This document shows positions 25,911 through 35,217 of a stretch of DNA of 64,000 bases, piece by piece. Position 1 is the stretch's first letter; every line of letters begins with the position of its first letter. Location of the stretch: the NCBI RefSeq assembly GCF_019973375.1, contig NZ_BPTV01000001.1, positions 1,364,001 to 1,428,000 of the forward strand, written 5' to 3'. This stretch comes from Prevotella lacticifex. GTDB taxonomy: Bacteria > Bacteroidota > Bacteroidia > Bacteroidales > Bacteroidaceae. Below the pieces are notes generated by a model. The model had not been told where the DNA came from. It saw nothing but the letters and a program-made list of their open reading frames with translations, and searched no databases. The translations under genes were made by a program, and so were the position numbers.

Positions 25911-27101
25911 ATGCGTAATAGAGCCGTTCTGACATCATTGTTCCTCGTCCTGTGCTTATCCATTTGCCTCAGTGCCAATGGGTTTACACTCGTCATAGAT
26001 GCTGGTCACGGAGGTCATGATACGGGTGCCAAGGGGGCTGTGTCGCTCGAGAAAGATATCAACCTCAAGGTGGCTCTCGCTTTCGGTCAGTATGTGGAGC
26101 AGAACTGCAGCGACGTGAAGGTGATATACACCCGTAAGACCGATGTCTTTATTCCGCTCAAGGAACGTGCCAATATAGCAAACCGCAACAATGCCGATTT
26201 GTTCATTTCGGTACATACAAACGCACTGCCCAATGGACGTATAGCGCGTGGATTCGAAGTCTATACTCTCGGTATGCACCGCGCTAAGGATAATCTCGAC
26301 GTCGCAATGCGCGAAAACTCGGTAATTGAGGAGGAGGACAATTATAAGCAAACCTATCAGGGTTTTGACCCGAAATCGAGCGAGAGCTACATCATGTTCG
26401 AGTTCATGCAGAGTGCGTTTATGCGCCGCAGTGTCGAACTTGCGAAGCTCATCGAAACCAGTGTCTGCAATGAGGCTGACCGCGTGAATATGGGCGTCCA
26501 CCAGGCCGGATTCCTTGTGCTGCGTGAGACGAGTATGCCGAGTTGCCTTATTGAGCTCGGGTTCATCACCACGGAGGATGAAGAACAGTTCCTCAATACC
26601 GATGATGGTGTGAACCGGATGGCATACGGCATCTACAAGGCTTTCCTGCAATATAAAGACAAGTATCACGGCAAACCGAATATTGGCAGTAAGGCTGTTG
26701 TGCGCGCAGCCGACAGCGCTCCCGATAAGGGGGCCGATTCGGTGGTTGCAGCCAAGAACGTTGCAGCCAAAGATACGCTGCGGGCAGCTAAAACCGATAG
26801 TCCTGTGACGGTGAAGAAGACTGCAAAAGTCGCTGTGGTAAAGAATAGTGACAACCGTCTGGCTCAAATTGCTTCTAAAAGCAGAAATTCCGAACCGACT
26901 AAGGAGAAGGTTGCGGTGGCCGATAAGAAATCTGTTGCTGTGATAGATAAGCCCTCGGCCCGTGGAATTAAGGCAAAGCCGGAGTCCGTCAGTAAGAAAG
27001 AGGTGAAACTATCAGCCGTTAAGCAAGCTAAATTGGTAGCTGCCAGCGTGAAAGAGGATAATAAAAAGGTTGCCGACGCAAACGGAGCCCACGGTTTTTA
27101 A
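25911..27101 (+). CDS. N-acetylmuramoyl-L-alanine amidase (frame broken before its C-terminal domain)
   Basis: Cleaves the amide bond between muramic acid and the peptide stem in the periplasm. Signal peptide at residues 1-22; Amidase_3 domain (about 25-235) with zinc-site motif VIDAGHGGHDTGAKG, Glu in KDINLK context, FISVHTNALPNG and the C-terminal LIELGFITTEDE block. A Lys/Ala-rich linker of about 140 residues follows. The frame stops at TAA 27099-27101, but the family's C-terminal SPOR-like domain continues at once in the +1 frame. A T5 run sits at the stop and an A5 run 30 bp before it. Confidence 0.88.
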   Translation: MRNRAVLTSLFLVLCLSICLSANGFTLVIDAGHGGHDTGAKGAVSLEKDINLKVALAFGQYVEQNCSDVKVIYTRKTDVFIPLKERANIANRNNADLFISVHTNALPNGRIARGFEVYTLGMHRAKDNLDVAMRENSVIEEEDNYKQTYQGFDPKSSESYIMFEFMQSAFMRRSVELAKLIETSVCNEADRVNMGVHQAGFLVLRETSMPSCLIELGFITTEDEEQFLNTDDGVNRMAYGIYKAFLQYKDKYHGKPNIGSKAVVRAADSAPDKGADSVVAAKNVAAKDTLRAAKTDSPVTVKKTAKVAVVKNSDNRLAQIASKSRNSEPTKEKVAVADKKSVAVIDKPSARGIKAKPESVSKKEVKLSAVKQAKLVAASVKEDNKKVADANGAHGF

Positions 27102-27378
27102 GGTTCAGATTTTCGCAGTGGGTAGAAAGATGCAGTCCACCGACCCTATGTTCAAAGGCCATAAGGATGTAGGCTCCTACTCGGATGCGGGTAGTCACCT
27201 TATTAAATATACTATTGGCTCGGCCACCGATTTCAATGCCATCATAGCCCTGCGCGACAGTCTGAAGAGTGATTTCCCACAGGCTTATATCGTCGCTTTC
27301 AAGGACGGCAAGCCATACGACCTCTCATTGGCAATCAAGGAATTTAAGAAAAGCAAAAGTAAACAAAGAAAGAAATAA
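27102..27378 (+). pseudogene. C-terminal SPOR-like domain of the amidase, in the +1 frame
   Basis: The sequence FKVQIFAVGRKMQSTDPMFK, then the IKYTIGSATDFNAIIALRDSL and FPQAYIVAFKDGKPYDL blocks, matches the C-terminal domain that Bacteroidales amidases carry in one chain. It lacks its own start; only a TTG at 27070 precedes it, overlapping the amidase. It is therefore the displaced tail of the amidase, joined by a frameshift (programmed +1, sequencing error, or real mutation). It ends 2 bp before the MCE gene start. Confidence 0.7.
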
Positions 27379-27380
27379 TT

Positions 27381-28340
27381 ATGAAGAAGATATTTACACC
27401 CGAAGTAAAGATAGCTCTCGTGGCAATAGTCGGCATCGTTGTGCTGTTCTTCGGTATGCAGTTCCTCAAGGGACTCGACCTTTTCTCTTCGGAGCACCTA
27501 TACAAAATCCGGTTCAGCAACGTCAGCGGGCTGTCGGTGTCGAATCCTATCTATGCCAATGGCTATAAGGTTGGTATCATCAAGTCGATAGACTACGACT
27601 ACGACCATCCCGGCTCTATCACCGTTAATGCCGATATTGCCAAGGATATGCGGGTGCCCAAGGGTACCGTTGCCGTTATCAGTTCCGACCTCATGGGCAA
27701 TGTGAAGGTCGATCTTCAGCTCGGCGATGTGCGGAACGGATTTGTTGAGCCCGGAGGTACTATTGACGGGCAACTTAGTGGTGGTGCTGCCGATGCCATA
27801 AAGGGTGCCATTCCCACGATTAAGGCCCTCGTTCCTAAGATTGATTCTATACTGACGAGTGTGAATACGCTTTTGGCTGATCCTGCACTGGCGTCGACTC
27901 TTCATAACGCAAATAAGATTTCGTCGGATTTGACAACTTCGACCCGCGAGCTGAACACGTTGCTGGCCAGTCTCAACAAGGAGGTACCGGGGCTTGCAAA
28001 TAATGCTAATGGCTTGCTGACGGGCGCACGGGCAACGATGGGGAACGTCAACGGAATGATTGGAAACGCTAATGGCCTGTTAGCCAATGTCAACCGAAAG
28101 GTCAGCGATATCGATGTCAGCGGAACCATGATGCGGGTGGACAAAACTCTCGACAATATGGAGCAGCTCACTAACAAGCTCAACAGCGACAAGGGTTCGC
28201 TGGGACTTCTCATGAACGATCCGTCGCTCTATCATAATCTTAACCGAACTCTCAGCGACGCTGACTCACTGGTCACCAACCTGAAAGCGCACCCGAAGAG
28301 ATACGTTCACTTCTCGTTGTTCGGGAAAAAAGATAAGTAA
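27381..28340 (+). CDS. MCE/MlaD family membrane-anchored lipid-transport protein
   Basis: A 319-residue protein with one N-terminal membrane helix (about 10-28, VKIALVAIVGIVVLFFGMQF), an MCE domain (about 40-115; VSGLSVSNPIYANGYKVGII) and a long C-terminal helical region with repeated Asn/Gly-rich segments (NNANGLLTGARA, then GNANGLLANVNR). MCE proteins make periplasmic channels for phospholipid transport between membranes. The ATPase and permease partners are not adjacent; in Bacteroidales the MCE gene often follows the amidase, as here. Confidence 0.88.
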   Translation: MKKIFTPEVKIALVAIVGIVVLFFGMQFLKGLDLFSSEHLYKIRFSNVSGLSVSNPIYANGYKVGIIKSIDYDYDHPGSITVNADIAKDMRVPKGTVAVISSDLMGNVKVDLQLGDVRNGFVEPGGTIDGQLSGGAADAIKGAIPTIKALVPKIDSILTSVNTLLADPALASTLHNANKISSDLTTSTRELNTLLASLNKEVPGLANNANGLLTGARATMGNVNGMIGNANGLLANVNRKVSDIDVSGTMMRVDKTLDNMEQLTNKLNSDKGSLGLLMNDPSLYHNLNRTLSDADSLVTNLKAHPKRYVHFSLFGKKDK

Positions 28341-28383
28341 TGCGACTTATTTAAATATAGTCTAAATTTGGATATTGAAGTTT

Positions 28384-28444
28384 CACGCTTTAAAAAGGTT
28401 TTGTAACTGAATTGTATTTCAGCTACTTTATAACCTTAAGCGTG
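28384..28444 (+). terminator. Imperfect hairpin after the MCE gene
   Basis: CACGCTT and AAGCGTG are the outer arms, with partial pairing inward (AAGGTTTTGTAACTGAA with TTTCAGCTACTTTATAACC). No T run follows, so a terminator role is tentative. Confidence 0.4.
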
Positions 28445-28640
28445 ATGTTTCACCAATCGGCGGCAATTCGGGAAGAATCGCATCTAACGTTCTGAAATTC
28501 AGAGTATTGCATATTTGCAAATGCGATTTTGCAACTATTTCCAGTACCAATAGCTTAATTGCCTATTTATGTGGCAATTAGCGGTATTCTGGATTGGACG
28601 GTATAGAAGAGGTATTTATAGAGATGTGAAAAAAGTTTAT

Positions 28641-28648
28641 TATCTTTG
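28641..28648 (+). promoter_or_regulatory. -7 box of the dnaA gene
   Basis: TATCTTTG, about 70 bp before the start codon; the leader carries no clear hairpin. Confidence 0.6.
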
Positions 28649-28717
28649 CATTCGCTTTTCAGTGATGTAATAGTCTGCTGAATCAAATCATAGGTAAGTT
28701 AAACTTCACAATAATTA

Positions 28718-30142
28718 GTGTCAATGAAAGTAAAGCCAGCTGAGCTCTGGCAGCAGTGCCTCCTTTTGATTAAGGAGAATGTTACAGGGCAGCAGTTCAA
28801 CACATGGTTTAAGCCCATTGTCTTCGAGTCGTACGACGAAAAGAACAAAGCGGTGTTAGTTCAGGTACCATCACCTTTTGTGTATGAGTATCTGGAGGAA
28901 AACTTCATTGATCTCCTTTGTAAGGTCCTTACCCGTATCTACGGCGAAGGGGTTAAACTCTCTTATCGTGTCGTTACTGATAAGACCAACAACCTCACGC
29001 AGGTCGTTGAGGCTGATCCAGCCGATGATATTCGCAATCAGGCGAAGAGCAAAAGGCCTACGTCGAGGGGCAATCAGAGTCCTACGGTCCTCGATGCCGT
29101 TGATAATGATATTGACCCTCAGCTCAATATCCATCAGACTTTCAATAACTTTATTGAGGGCGAAAGCAATAAACTGCCGAGAAGTATAGGACTTTATATC
29201 TCGGAACACCCTAATAATACGCAGTTTAACCCGATGTTTATCTATGGGCCTTCGGGCTGCGGAAAGACCCATCTTGTCAATGCCATTGGCGTGGCTATAA
29301 AGAAACGGTATCCGCAGAAGAGGGTTCTATATATCTCGGCGCGGCTGTTCCAGGTTCAGTATACCAACAGCGTGCTGCAGAATACGACTAATGACTTCAT
29401 CAATTTCTACCAGACCATCGACGTTCTCATTGTCGATGATATTCAGGAATGGATGACCGCCACGAAGACTCAGGATACTTTCTTCCATATCTTCAACCAT
29501 CTCTTTAAGAACAACCGGCGTATTATCCTCGTTTCCGACCGTCCGCCAGTTGATCTTCAGGGAATGAACGAACGGCTACTTACACGTTTCTCGTGTGGAC
29601 TTATTGCACCTTTGGAGAAACCGAACGTCCAGTTGTGCGTTGATATCCTTCATAGTAAGATTAAGCGCGACGGACTTCACATCCCCGATGATGTCGTCCA
29701 GTTCATCGCGGAGACCGCTAATGGCAGCGTACGTGATTTGGAGGGCGTCGTCAATTCGCTTCTCGCGTATAGTGTTGTCTACAACAGCAATATCGACATG
29801 CGTCTTGCTGAGAGGGTCATAAAGCGGGCAGTGAAGGTGGATGACGAGCCCCTTACAATTGATGATATTCTTGATAAGGTGGGCAAGCACTTCAATGTGA
29901 CCACAGATAACATCAACAGCCGTAGCCGTAAACGCGACTATGTCGTTGCACGTCAGGTTAGTATGTACCTCGCTCAGAAGTATACTAAGATGCCCGCAAG
30001 CCGTATCGGTAAGCTTGTTGGAGGGCGTGACCACAGTACTGTGATACATAGTTGTTCACAGGTGGAGCAACGGTTGAAGATTGACAAGGCTTTCTCGGCA
30101 GATATTACGTCTATAGAGACTTCATTTAAGCTCAAACAGTAA
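28718..30142 (+). CDS. dnaA: Chromosomal replication initiator DnaA
   Basis: A 474-residue initiator ATPase. Domain I (about 1-85, WQQCLLLIKENVTGQQFNTW), a short linker, AAA+ domain with Walker A GPSGCGKTH and Walker B LIVDDIQEW, sensor and arginine-finger region (NERLLTRFSCGL), and domain IV with the DnaA signature VGGRDHSTVIHSC. The start is GTG 28718 or ATG 28724, two codons apart; I kept the longer form. A hairpin terminator follows. Confidence 0.96.
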   Translation: MSMKVKPAELWQQCLLLIKENVTGQQFNTWFKPIVFESYDEKNKAVLVQVPSPFVYEYLEENFIDLLCKVLTRIYGEGVKLSYRVVTDKTNNLTQVVEADPADDIRNQAKSKRPTSRGNQSPTVLDAVDNDIDPQLNIHQTFNNFIEGESNKLPRSIGLYISEHPNNTQFNPMFIYGPSGCGKTHLVNAIGVAIKKRYPQKRVLYISARLFQVQYTNSVLQNTTNDFINFYQTIDVLIVDDIQEWMTATKTQDTFFHIFNHLFKNNRRIILVSDRPPVDLQGMNERLLTRFSCGLIAPLEKPNVQLCVDILHSKIKRDGLHIPDDVVQFIAETANGSVRDLEGVVNSLLAYSVVYNSNIDMRLAERVIKRAVKVDDEPLTIDDILDKVGKHFNVTTDNINSRSRKRDYVVARQVSMYLAQKYTKMPASRIGKLVGGRDHSTVIHSCSQVEQRLKIDKAFSADITSIETSFKLKQ

Positions 30143-30157
30143 AGATTTATAAATATT

Positions 30158-30210
30158 GAATCCCGGATTCGTTATCGTCTTATGATAAAGAATCCGGGAT
30201 GTGTGTTTTC
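30158..30210 (+). terminator. Terminator shared by dnaA and the convergent GH10-like gene
   Basis: ATCCCGGATTC (30160-30170) pairs with GAATCCGGGAT (30190-30200); the inner TTATC/GATAA extends the stem, and GTGTGTTTTC follows. The left part overlaps the last codons of the convergent gene (stop at 30172). Confidence 0.8.
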
Positions 30211-31902
30211 TGTCTTGCGCTTAATCTCGTTCCTTGAAAGGCGAACGAAATAAATGCCGTCGGGAAGGTTTCTGACGTCAATTTTTCCATCTTTTTCGGT
30301 GTAGAGGATTTTTTTCCTCATGATATTCTGTCCTTCGGCATTCGAAATGACAAGGTCGTATCCCCCTTTTTTGATGTCGTCAGTCATCGATTTACTAAGT
30401 ACTACATAGCTGTTGTCGCAGACCAACTGACCTTTTGCGGGCTTGGGTGCTGTCCAACTCTGTATTGGCGCGCTTTCATTGCCATATCTGTCTGTAGCGG
30501 TTACGGCGAAAAACCGCGGTCGCCAGAGTGTATTGGTTGGCAATTTGACTTCCTTTGAACGTATATTGCATAGGAATAGATTCTCTGGTGATTCAGTATC
30601 AACTGGCCATAAGTCGCTGGCGTAGAGATTGTAAGATATGCTTCGGCCGACATTCCTATCGTCGGAAATTGTCAATCGGTCGCCGACAATGGTTAACCCT
30701 AATGGCTTTGAAGGTTTATCGCTGCACTCCCATTTCATTGGCGGGACGAGAGCGGGGTAGGGAGCAAAACAGAGCGATGCGAAATTGTAAATGCCTTGTT
30801 CATTGGAAGTGAAGAAAGCCGACCGGAAATGAGCTGTTCCTATACCAAGCCAGCGTGCCGCTGTCATCTCACTTCTTATGTCGTCGATGGTCCATCCGTA
30901 TTTTCCGCCTTCCCTGCTATTGAGAAAATATGTTCCCAGTCCGGCCACTACGGTCCGGCCGTGGCTGTTTTCAGCCCAGTCGGCAGCGAAAGGATAGAAG
31001 TTGTTGCCGCGGAAATAAATCATCGGATAGATTTGGTCCATAATGCCGGTCCGAAGCCACAGCTGTGCATCCTGCGACACTCTGTCGCGGGCATTCCAGT
31101 TGTTTGATGAGTAGCGGGAAAGATCGGAGTATTTACCTATAGGTGAGCAACTTATCTTTACCCATGGCTTTTCGTCCTTGACGGCATCATGCACTTTTCT
31201 GACTATCTCCGTTATGTTGTTTCGGCGCCATTGTGATATGCTTTCGTTCTTTGGCACCGGGAGCATCTCGGGATAGCGTATATAGTCTAAATGTATACCG
31301 TCGATGTCGTAGTGGGTCGTAATCTCTCTTGCAAGTGATGCTACTAAGTCACCCGTCTTTGGCGAAGATGGATCGAGAAAGGCATCGCCTTCAAGTTTGA
31401 ACATCTTATATCCCAGTCGGCGCAGGCGCTTGGCGGCATTGCCATCGTATGGTCCTACGGGCAGCGTTGCTATCCATGCTTGTATCTCCATGCCGCGTTT
31501 GTGGCATTCCTCTATTGCGAAAGCAAGGGGATCGTAACCAGGATGCCCTCCTTGGCGCCCAGTCATACATGCGTCCCACGGCTCTATGGACGACGGATAG
31601 ACGGTTGTGGCTCTGACAACGGTCTGAAAAAGCACTGTGTTTATATTGGCCTGCCGGTACTTGTCGAGTATTTGGCGCAGATCTTCTTTCTGTTTGGCCA
31701 TCGAAATGTTGTCTTTTGCAAGCGTTTTTGGCCAGTCGAGGTTTTTAAGAGTCGTCAGCCACACCGCCCTTACCTCGTGTTTGTCGGTCGGCGGCAATGA
31801 AAGTCCTGGCAGCGATTGTGCTGCCGCAATATTGATACTGATATTGCAGAAAAGTGAAATGGCTACCGCCATCGCTTTTATTGTGATGTCTTTAGTGTTC
31901 AT
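30172..31902 (-). CDS. GH10-like glycosyl hydrolase (GHL10/DUF187 type)
   Basis: A 576-residue exported protein of the family 10-like glycosyl hydrolase group. Signal peptide (residues about 1-29), then the barrel domain with HEVRAVWLTTLKNLDWP at its start, NINTVLFQTVVRATTVYPS, the DGIHLDYIRYPE motif (candidate acidic catalytic region) and VKISCSPIGKYSD. A fibronectin-like segment (about 390-480) and a C-terminal T9SS-type tail (GYDLVISNAEGQN, then the LPDGIYFVRL block) follow. Substrate unknown; related enzymes act on glycosaminoglycan-like or peptidoglycan-like sugars. The -7 box ends 9 bp before ATG 31902, so the mRNA has almost no leader. Confidence 0.85.
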   Translation of the reverse strand: MNTKDITIKAMAVAISLFCNISINIAAAQSLPGLSLPPTDKHEVRAVWLTTLKNLDWPKTLAKDNISMAKQKEDLRQILDKYRQANINTVLFQTVVRATTVYPSSIEPWDACMTGRQGGHPGYDPLAFAIEECHKRGMEIQAWIATLPVGPYDGNAAKRLRRLGYKMFKLEGDAFLDPSSPKTGDLVASLAREITTHYDIDGIHLDYIRYPEMLPVPKNESISQWRRNNITEIVRKVHDAVKDEKPWVKISCSPIGKYSDLSRYSSNNWNARDRVSQDAQLWLRTGIMDQIYPMIYFRGNNFYPFAADWAENSHGRTVVAGLGTYFLNSREGGKYGWTIDDIRSEMTAARWLGIGTAHFRSAFFTSNEQGIYNFASLCFAPYPALVPPMKWECSDKPSKPLGLTIVGDRLTISDDRNVGRSISYNLYASDLWPVDTESPENLFLCNIRSKEVKLPTNTLWRPRFFAVTATDRYGNESAPIQSWTAPKPAKGQLVCDNSYVVLSKSMTDDIKKGGYDLVISNAEGQNIMRKKILYTEKDGKIDVRNLPDGIYFVRLSRNEIKRKTENTHPGFFIIRR

Positions 31903-31911
31903 AATTTTCTG

Positions 31912-31919
31912 CAAAGGTA
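31912..31919 (-). promoter_or_regulatory. -7 box of the GH10-like gene
   Basis: TACCTTTG on the minus strand, 9 bp before the ATG at 31902; predicted transcript is nearly leaderless. Confidence 0.55.
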
Positions 31920-32001
31920 ACGATTCTTCTTGGTTGTTTCAAATATATTAATTACCTTTGTGCAAATTTTTATAGTAATTAAAAACATACTACAATAATA
32001 G

Positions 32002-33537
32002 ATGTTATCATTAACGATTGCGCTTCTGGCCCTAATAGTGGGCTACTTCCTTTATGGTAAGTTCGTTGAGCATGTCTTTCAGCCTGACGACAGGCCGACT
32101 CCGGCTGTTTCGATGGCTGATGGTGTTGACTATATCGTTATGCCAACATGGAAAGTGTTCATGATTCAGTTCCTCAACATTGCGGGAACAGGCCCTATTT
32201 TTGGTGCTATCATGGGTGCTTGGTATGGTCCTGCGGCCTATTTGTGGATAATCTTCGGTTGTATTTTTGCCGGAGCGGTGCACGATTATTTCTCCGGAAT
32301 GCTCTCTGTGCGCCATGGAGGAGCCAACCTTCCGGAACTCGTTGGCATATATCTTGGTGACGGAACGCGCAAGGTTATGCTTTTCTTCTCAGTGATTCTG
32401 CTGATGATGGTTGGCGTAGTGTTCGTCCTTTCGCCAGCTTTAATCCTCGGAGACTTCTGTCTGTCGAAGACAGCCTGGATTATTATTATCTTTGTATATT
32501 ACGTTTTGGCAACAATGTTGCCTATAGATAAGATTATCGGAAAGATTTATCCGGTTTTCGCTTTCGCTCTTTTGTTCATGGCAGTGGCCCTGCTCGCATG
32601 TCTCTTCTTCAAAATGCCACAGCTTCCTGAGGTCTGGACCGATTTGAGCAACTATACATCCTCGCATGAGTCGGAGAAGCTCCTGGGTACTATTGCTTAC
32701 TTTAAGCGTAACCCGCTGTTCCCGTGTCTGTTCCTCACCATTGCCTGCGGAGCTATCAGTGGTTTCCATGGCACCCAGAGTCCTCTTATGGCCCGTTGTA
32801 TGAAAAGTGAGAAATCAGGACGTCAGGTGTTCTATGGCAGTATGATCACTGAAGGAATTGTGGCCATCACATGGGCCTCTGTATCAATGTATTTCTTCTA
32901 TTATGGCGGGTGGCGTAGTGTCGTCGACCCTAATATTGTCAACACTTTCCTCAGTCAATTCGATAAGCCTGACGGACAAACTCTTGTACAGTTCTTCTCA
33001 GCACCAAAGGTAGTGGAATATGTTTGCGTCGGCTGGCTTGACATCTTTGGCGGCATCCTTGCTGTTTTTGGGGTTGTGGCAGCACCTATTACCAGCGGAG
33101 ATACAGCATTCCGCAGTGCCCGTCTCATTATCGCAGCAGCATTAGGCCTTAGCCAGAAGAGCATACGCAAACGCTTGTACATCGCTATCCCGATGTTCTT
33201 GGTGGCTATTCTCATGCTAATCTGGCAGATTGACGACCCCAACGGGTTCAATACGATATGGAACTGGTTCGGATGGAGCAATCAGTCGTTGGCTGTTTTC
33301 ACCTTGTGGACGATAACAGTGTACCTTGTCCGTAAGGGAAAGCCATACTGGGTTTCGCTGTTGCCGGCTGTCTTTATGACGACAGTGTGCTTTACCTTCC
33401 TGCTTGTCAGTGAGCAGGCTTTTGGCAGTTGGATTCCTCGACATTACGGTTATGCGTTCGGCTTGGCAAGTATTATAGTCTCAATAGTCTGGTTTGCAGT
33501 TTGGTTCCGTAAGAATCGTACCGCTTCGAGGCACTAA
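32002..33537 (+). CDS. cstA: CstA family peptide/pyruvate transporter
   Basis: A 511-residue inner-membrane protein with about thirteen hydrophobic segments. The carbon-starvation CstA domain is recognised by FLNIAGTGPIFGAIMGA, GAVHDYFSGMLSVRHGG, FHGTQSPLMARC and SGDTAFRSARLI. Characterised members import pyruvate or peptides. It lacks the long C-terminal part of E. coli CstA, as many Bacteroidales homologues do. It has its own promoter region after the divergent GH10-like gene (TACCTTTG about 40 bp upstream). Confidence 0.92.
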   Translation: MLSLTIALLALIVGYFLYGKFVEHVFQPDDRPTPAVSMADGVDYIVMPTWKVFMIQFLNIAGTGPIFGAIMGAWYGPAAYLWIIFGCIFAGAVHDYFSGMLSVRHGGANLPELVGIYLGDGTRKVMLFFSVILLMMVGVVFVLSPALILGDFCLSKTAWIIIIFVYYVLATMLPIDKIIGKIYPVFAFALLFMAVALLACLFFKMPQLPEVWTDLSNYTSSHESEKLLGTIAYFKRNPLFPCLFLTIACGAISGFHGTQSPLMARCMKSEKSGRQVFYGSMITEGIVAITWASVSMYFFYYGGWRSVVDPNIVNTFLSQFDKPDGQTLVQFFSAPKVVEYVCVGWLDIFGGILAVFGVVAAPITSGDTAFRSARLIIAAALGLSQKSIRKRLYIAIPMFLVAILMLIWQIDDPNGFNTIWNWFGWSNQSLAVFTLWTITVYLVRKGKPYWVSLLPAVFMTTVCFTFLLVSEQAFGSWIPRHYGYAFGLASIIVSIVWFAVWFRKNRTASRH

Positions 33538-33576
33538 GATTATCTCCAAATAATAATTTTACTAAAGATATCTAAG

Positions 33577-34068
33577 ATGAAAAAGATTGTGTTTTTAATG
33601 TTTGCGCTCTTTATGACTGTTACAGCCAATGCGCAGTTTGAGGCTGATAAAGTTTATGTTGGGGCATCGCTCTCTGGCATAGACCTTCATTATAATGGCA
33701 ACGACAAGCTTAATCTCGGTGTCGATGGTATGGTAGGATATCTCCCTATGGACAACTTGATGCTGTTGGGAAGTGCCAGTTTCAAGCATAATGGCGATGA
33801 TGTTGTTCCCGATGAGTACAAAATAGGTGCCGGTGGCCGCTACTACATTACTCAGAATGGTCTCTACCTCGGTGCCAACGCCAAGTTTGTTCATGCCAGC
33901 CACGACTATAATGATATCATGCCTGGTGTGGAAATAGGCTATGCCTTCTTCGTTAACCGTACTGTAACCATTGAGCCGGCAGTGTATTATGACCAGTCGT
34001 TCAAGCGGAGTAAGTATTCGACAGTCGGTCTGAAGATTGGAATCGGCCTCTATTTGTTTGGCAAATAG
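33577..34068 (+). CDS. Small outer-membrane beta-barrel protein
   Basis: 163 residues with a signal peptide ([19 protein letters not shown]) and alternating strands typical of an eight-strand barrel of the OmpW/OmpA-like porin-fold group ([49 protein letters not shown] at the C-terminus). No specific family name can be given. It lies 40 bp after cstA and 24 bp before recR. Confidence 0.7.
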   Translation: MKKIVFLMFALFMTVTANAQFEADKVYVGASLSGIDLHYNGNDKLNLGVDGMVGYLPMDNLMLLGSASFKHNGDDVVPDEYKIGAGGRYYITQNGLYLGANAKFVHASHDYNDIMPGVEIGYAFFVNRTVTIEPAVYYDQSFKRSKYSTVGLKIGIGLYLFGK

Positions 34069-34091
34069 GATATCTTACAACTTATCTTAAC

Positions 34092-34700
34092 ATGCAGGAA
34101 TATCCGTCAGAATTGCTTGGGAAGGCTGTCGATGAACTCGCAGGACTGCCGGGCGTAGGCAAGAAAACAGCTCTCCGCCTTGCTCTTCATATCCTCCGGC
34201 AGCCCGTTTCCGAAGTTGATGATTTCACCAATGCCATTTCGAAACTGCGCCACGAAGTAAAATATTGCAGCGTGTGCCACAATATCAGTGACACTCCCGT
34301 CTGTCCTATCTGTCAGGACCATTCGCGCGATCGTTCTACGGTATGTGTGGTAGAGAATGTTCAGGATGTTATGGCCATTGAGAATACACAGCAGTATCAT
34401 GGTCTTTATCACGTTCTTGGGGGAATTATCTCTCCAATTGACGGCATAGGACCATCTGACATTGAGATCGACTCGTTGGTCCAGCGGGTAGAGCAGGGCG
34501 GTATTGATGAGATTATCCTTGCACTTGCCAGTACGATGGAGGGCGATACTACGAATTTTTACATCTCGCGGAAACTTAAACATACTGGGGTCAGGATAAG
34601 TGTTATAGCCCGTGGCATCAGCGTCGGCGACGAATTGGAGTATACCGACGAGGTAACCTTGGGCCGTGCAATAATCAATCGTACTGCAATAGATAAATAA
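34092..34700 (+). CDS. recR: Recombination mediator RecR
   Basis: A 202-residue RecFOR-pathway protein that helps load RecA at single-strand gaps. It has an N-terminal helix-hairpin-helix ([17 protein letters not shown]), a four-Cys zinc site ([16 protein letters not shown]), and a Toprim domain ([27 protein letters not shown]) and C-terminal [16 protein letters not shown]. Normal length. Confidence 0.97.
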   Translation: MQEYPSELLGKAVDELAGLPGVGKKTALRLALHILRQPVSEVDDFTNAISKLRHEVKYCSVCHNISDTPVCPICQDHSRDRSTVCVVENVQDVMAIENTQQYHGLYHVLGGIISPIDGIGPSDIEIDSLVQRVEQGGIDEIILALASTMEGDTTNFYISRKLKHTGVRISVIARGISVGDELEYTDEVTLGRAIINRTAIDK

Positions 34701-34712
34701 TTCTGGGGAGTT

Positions 34713-35207
34713 ATGGTATTTTCAATACGTAGGGTTCGTGACATTCTCATGGGAGAGTTGTGGTTTTTTGTTGCCGTAACTGTCCTCGTGATTATATTGT
34801 TTGAAACTGAGTTGCTTAGTCCCGGGGCCTTCTCCAACGACAAGAACTTCCAGATGATGGCTGGAATGGTAATGGTTATCGCCGTGTTGGCTTTCATTCC
34901 GTTCTCGCTTTATCTCTTTAAGTTGAATAGGGTGCACAGTTCCATCACTGACAAAGACAAGCCGATAGCTAAAAACTTGCTGGTCTATGGTACGATTAGA
35001 ATTTTGATGTTGTGCGTTCCTATGTCGTTGTGCATGCTTTTTTATTATGTTTTTGGGTTGAATGTTAGGTTTTTCTACCTCTCGATAATCTGTGCGTTGT
35101 GTCTGTTTATGGTCTATCCCACCATGCGACGGTGCCTTCATGAAACGGAAACCGACCCTTCAACTCGTCCGGATGATGCCTCCGAAGGCTCCACAACCAC
35201 TCGATAA
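34713..35207 (+). CDS. Four-helix integral membrane protein of unknown function
   Basis: A 164-residue protein with hydrophobic segments at about 16-34, 48-68, 93-112 and 116-134, a positively charged loop (KLNRVHSSITDKDKP) and a polar C-terminus. I recognise no family. It lies 12 bp after recR and 10 bp before the glycosyltransferase, so it is probably part of the same transcript. Confidence 0.65.
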   Translation: MVFSIRRVRDILMGELWFFVAVTVLVIILFETELLSPGAFSNDKNFQMMAGMVMVIAVLAFIPFSLYLFKLNRVHSSITDKDKPIAKNLLVYGTIRILMLCVPMSLCMLFYYVFGLNVRFFYLSIICALCLFMVYPTMRRCLHETETDPSTRPDDASEGSTTTR

Positions 35208-35217
35208 ATATCTAAAA

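Larger units (their letters stand above)
28341..28717. other. Intergenic region upstream of dnaA
   Basis: It contains a hairpin at 28384-28444 and the dnaA promoter. I searched by eye for DnaA boxes (TTATCCACA-like) and saw none, so there is no sign of oriC here. Confidence 0.6.

Noticed and set aside
28341..28717. Chromosomal origin beside dnaA
   Set aside because: No DnaA boxes or AT-rich repeats with the expected pattern were seen; in many Bacteroidota the origin is not next to dnaA.
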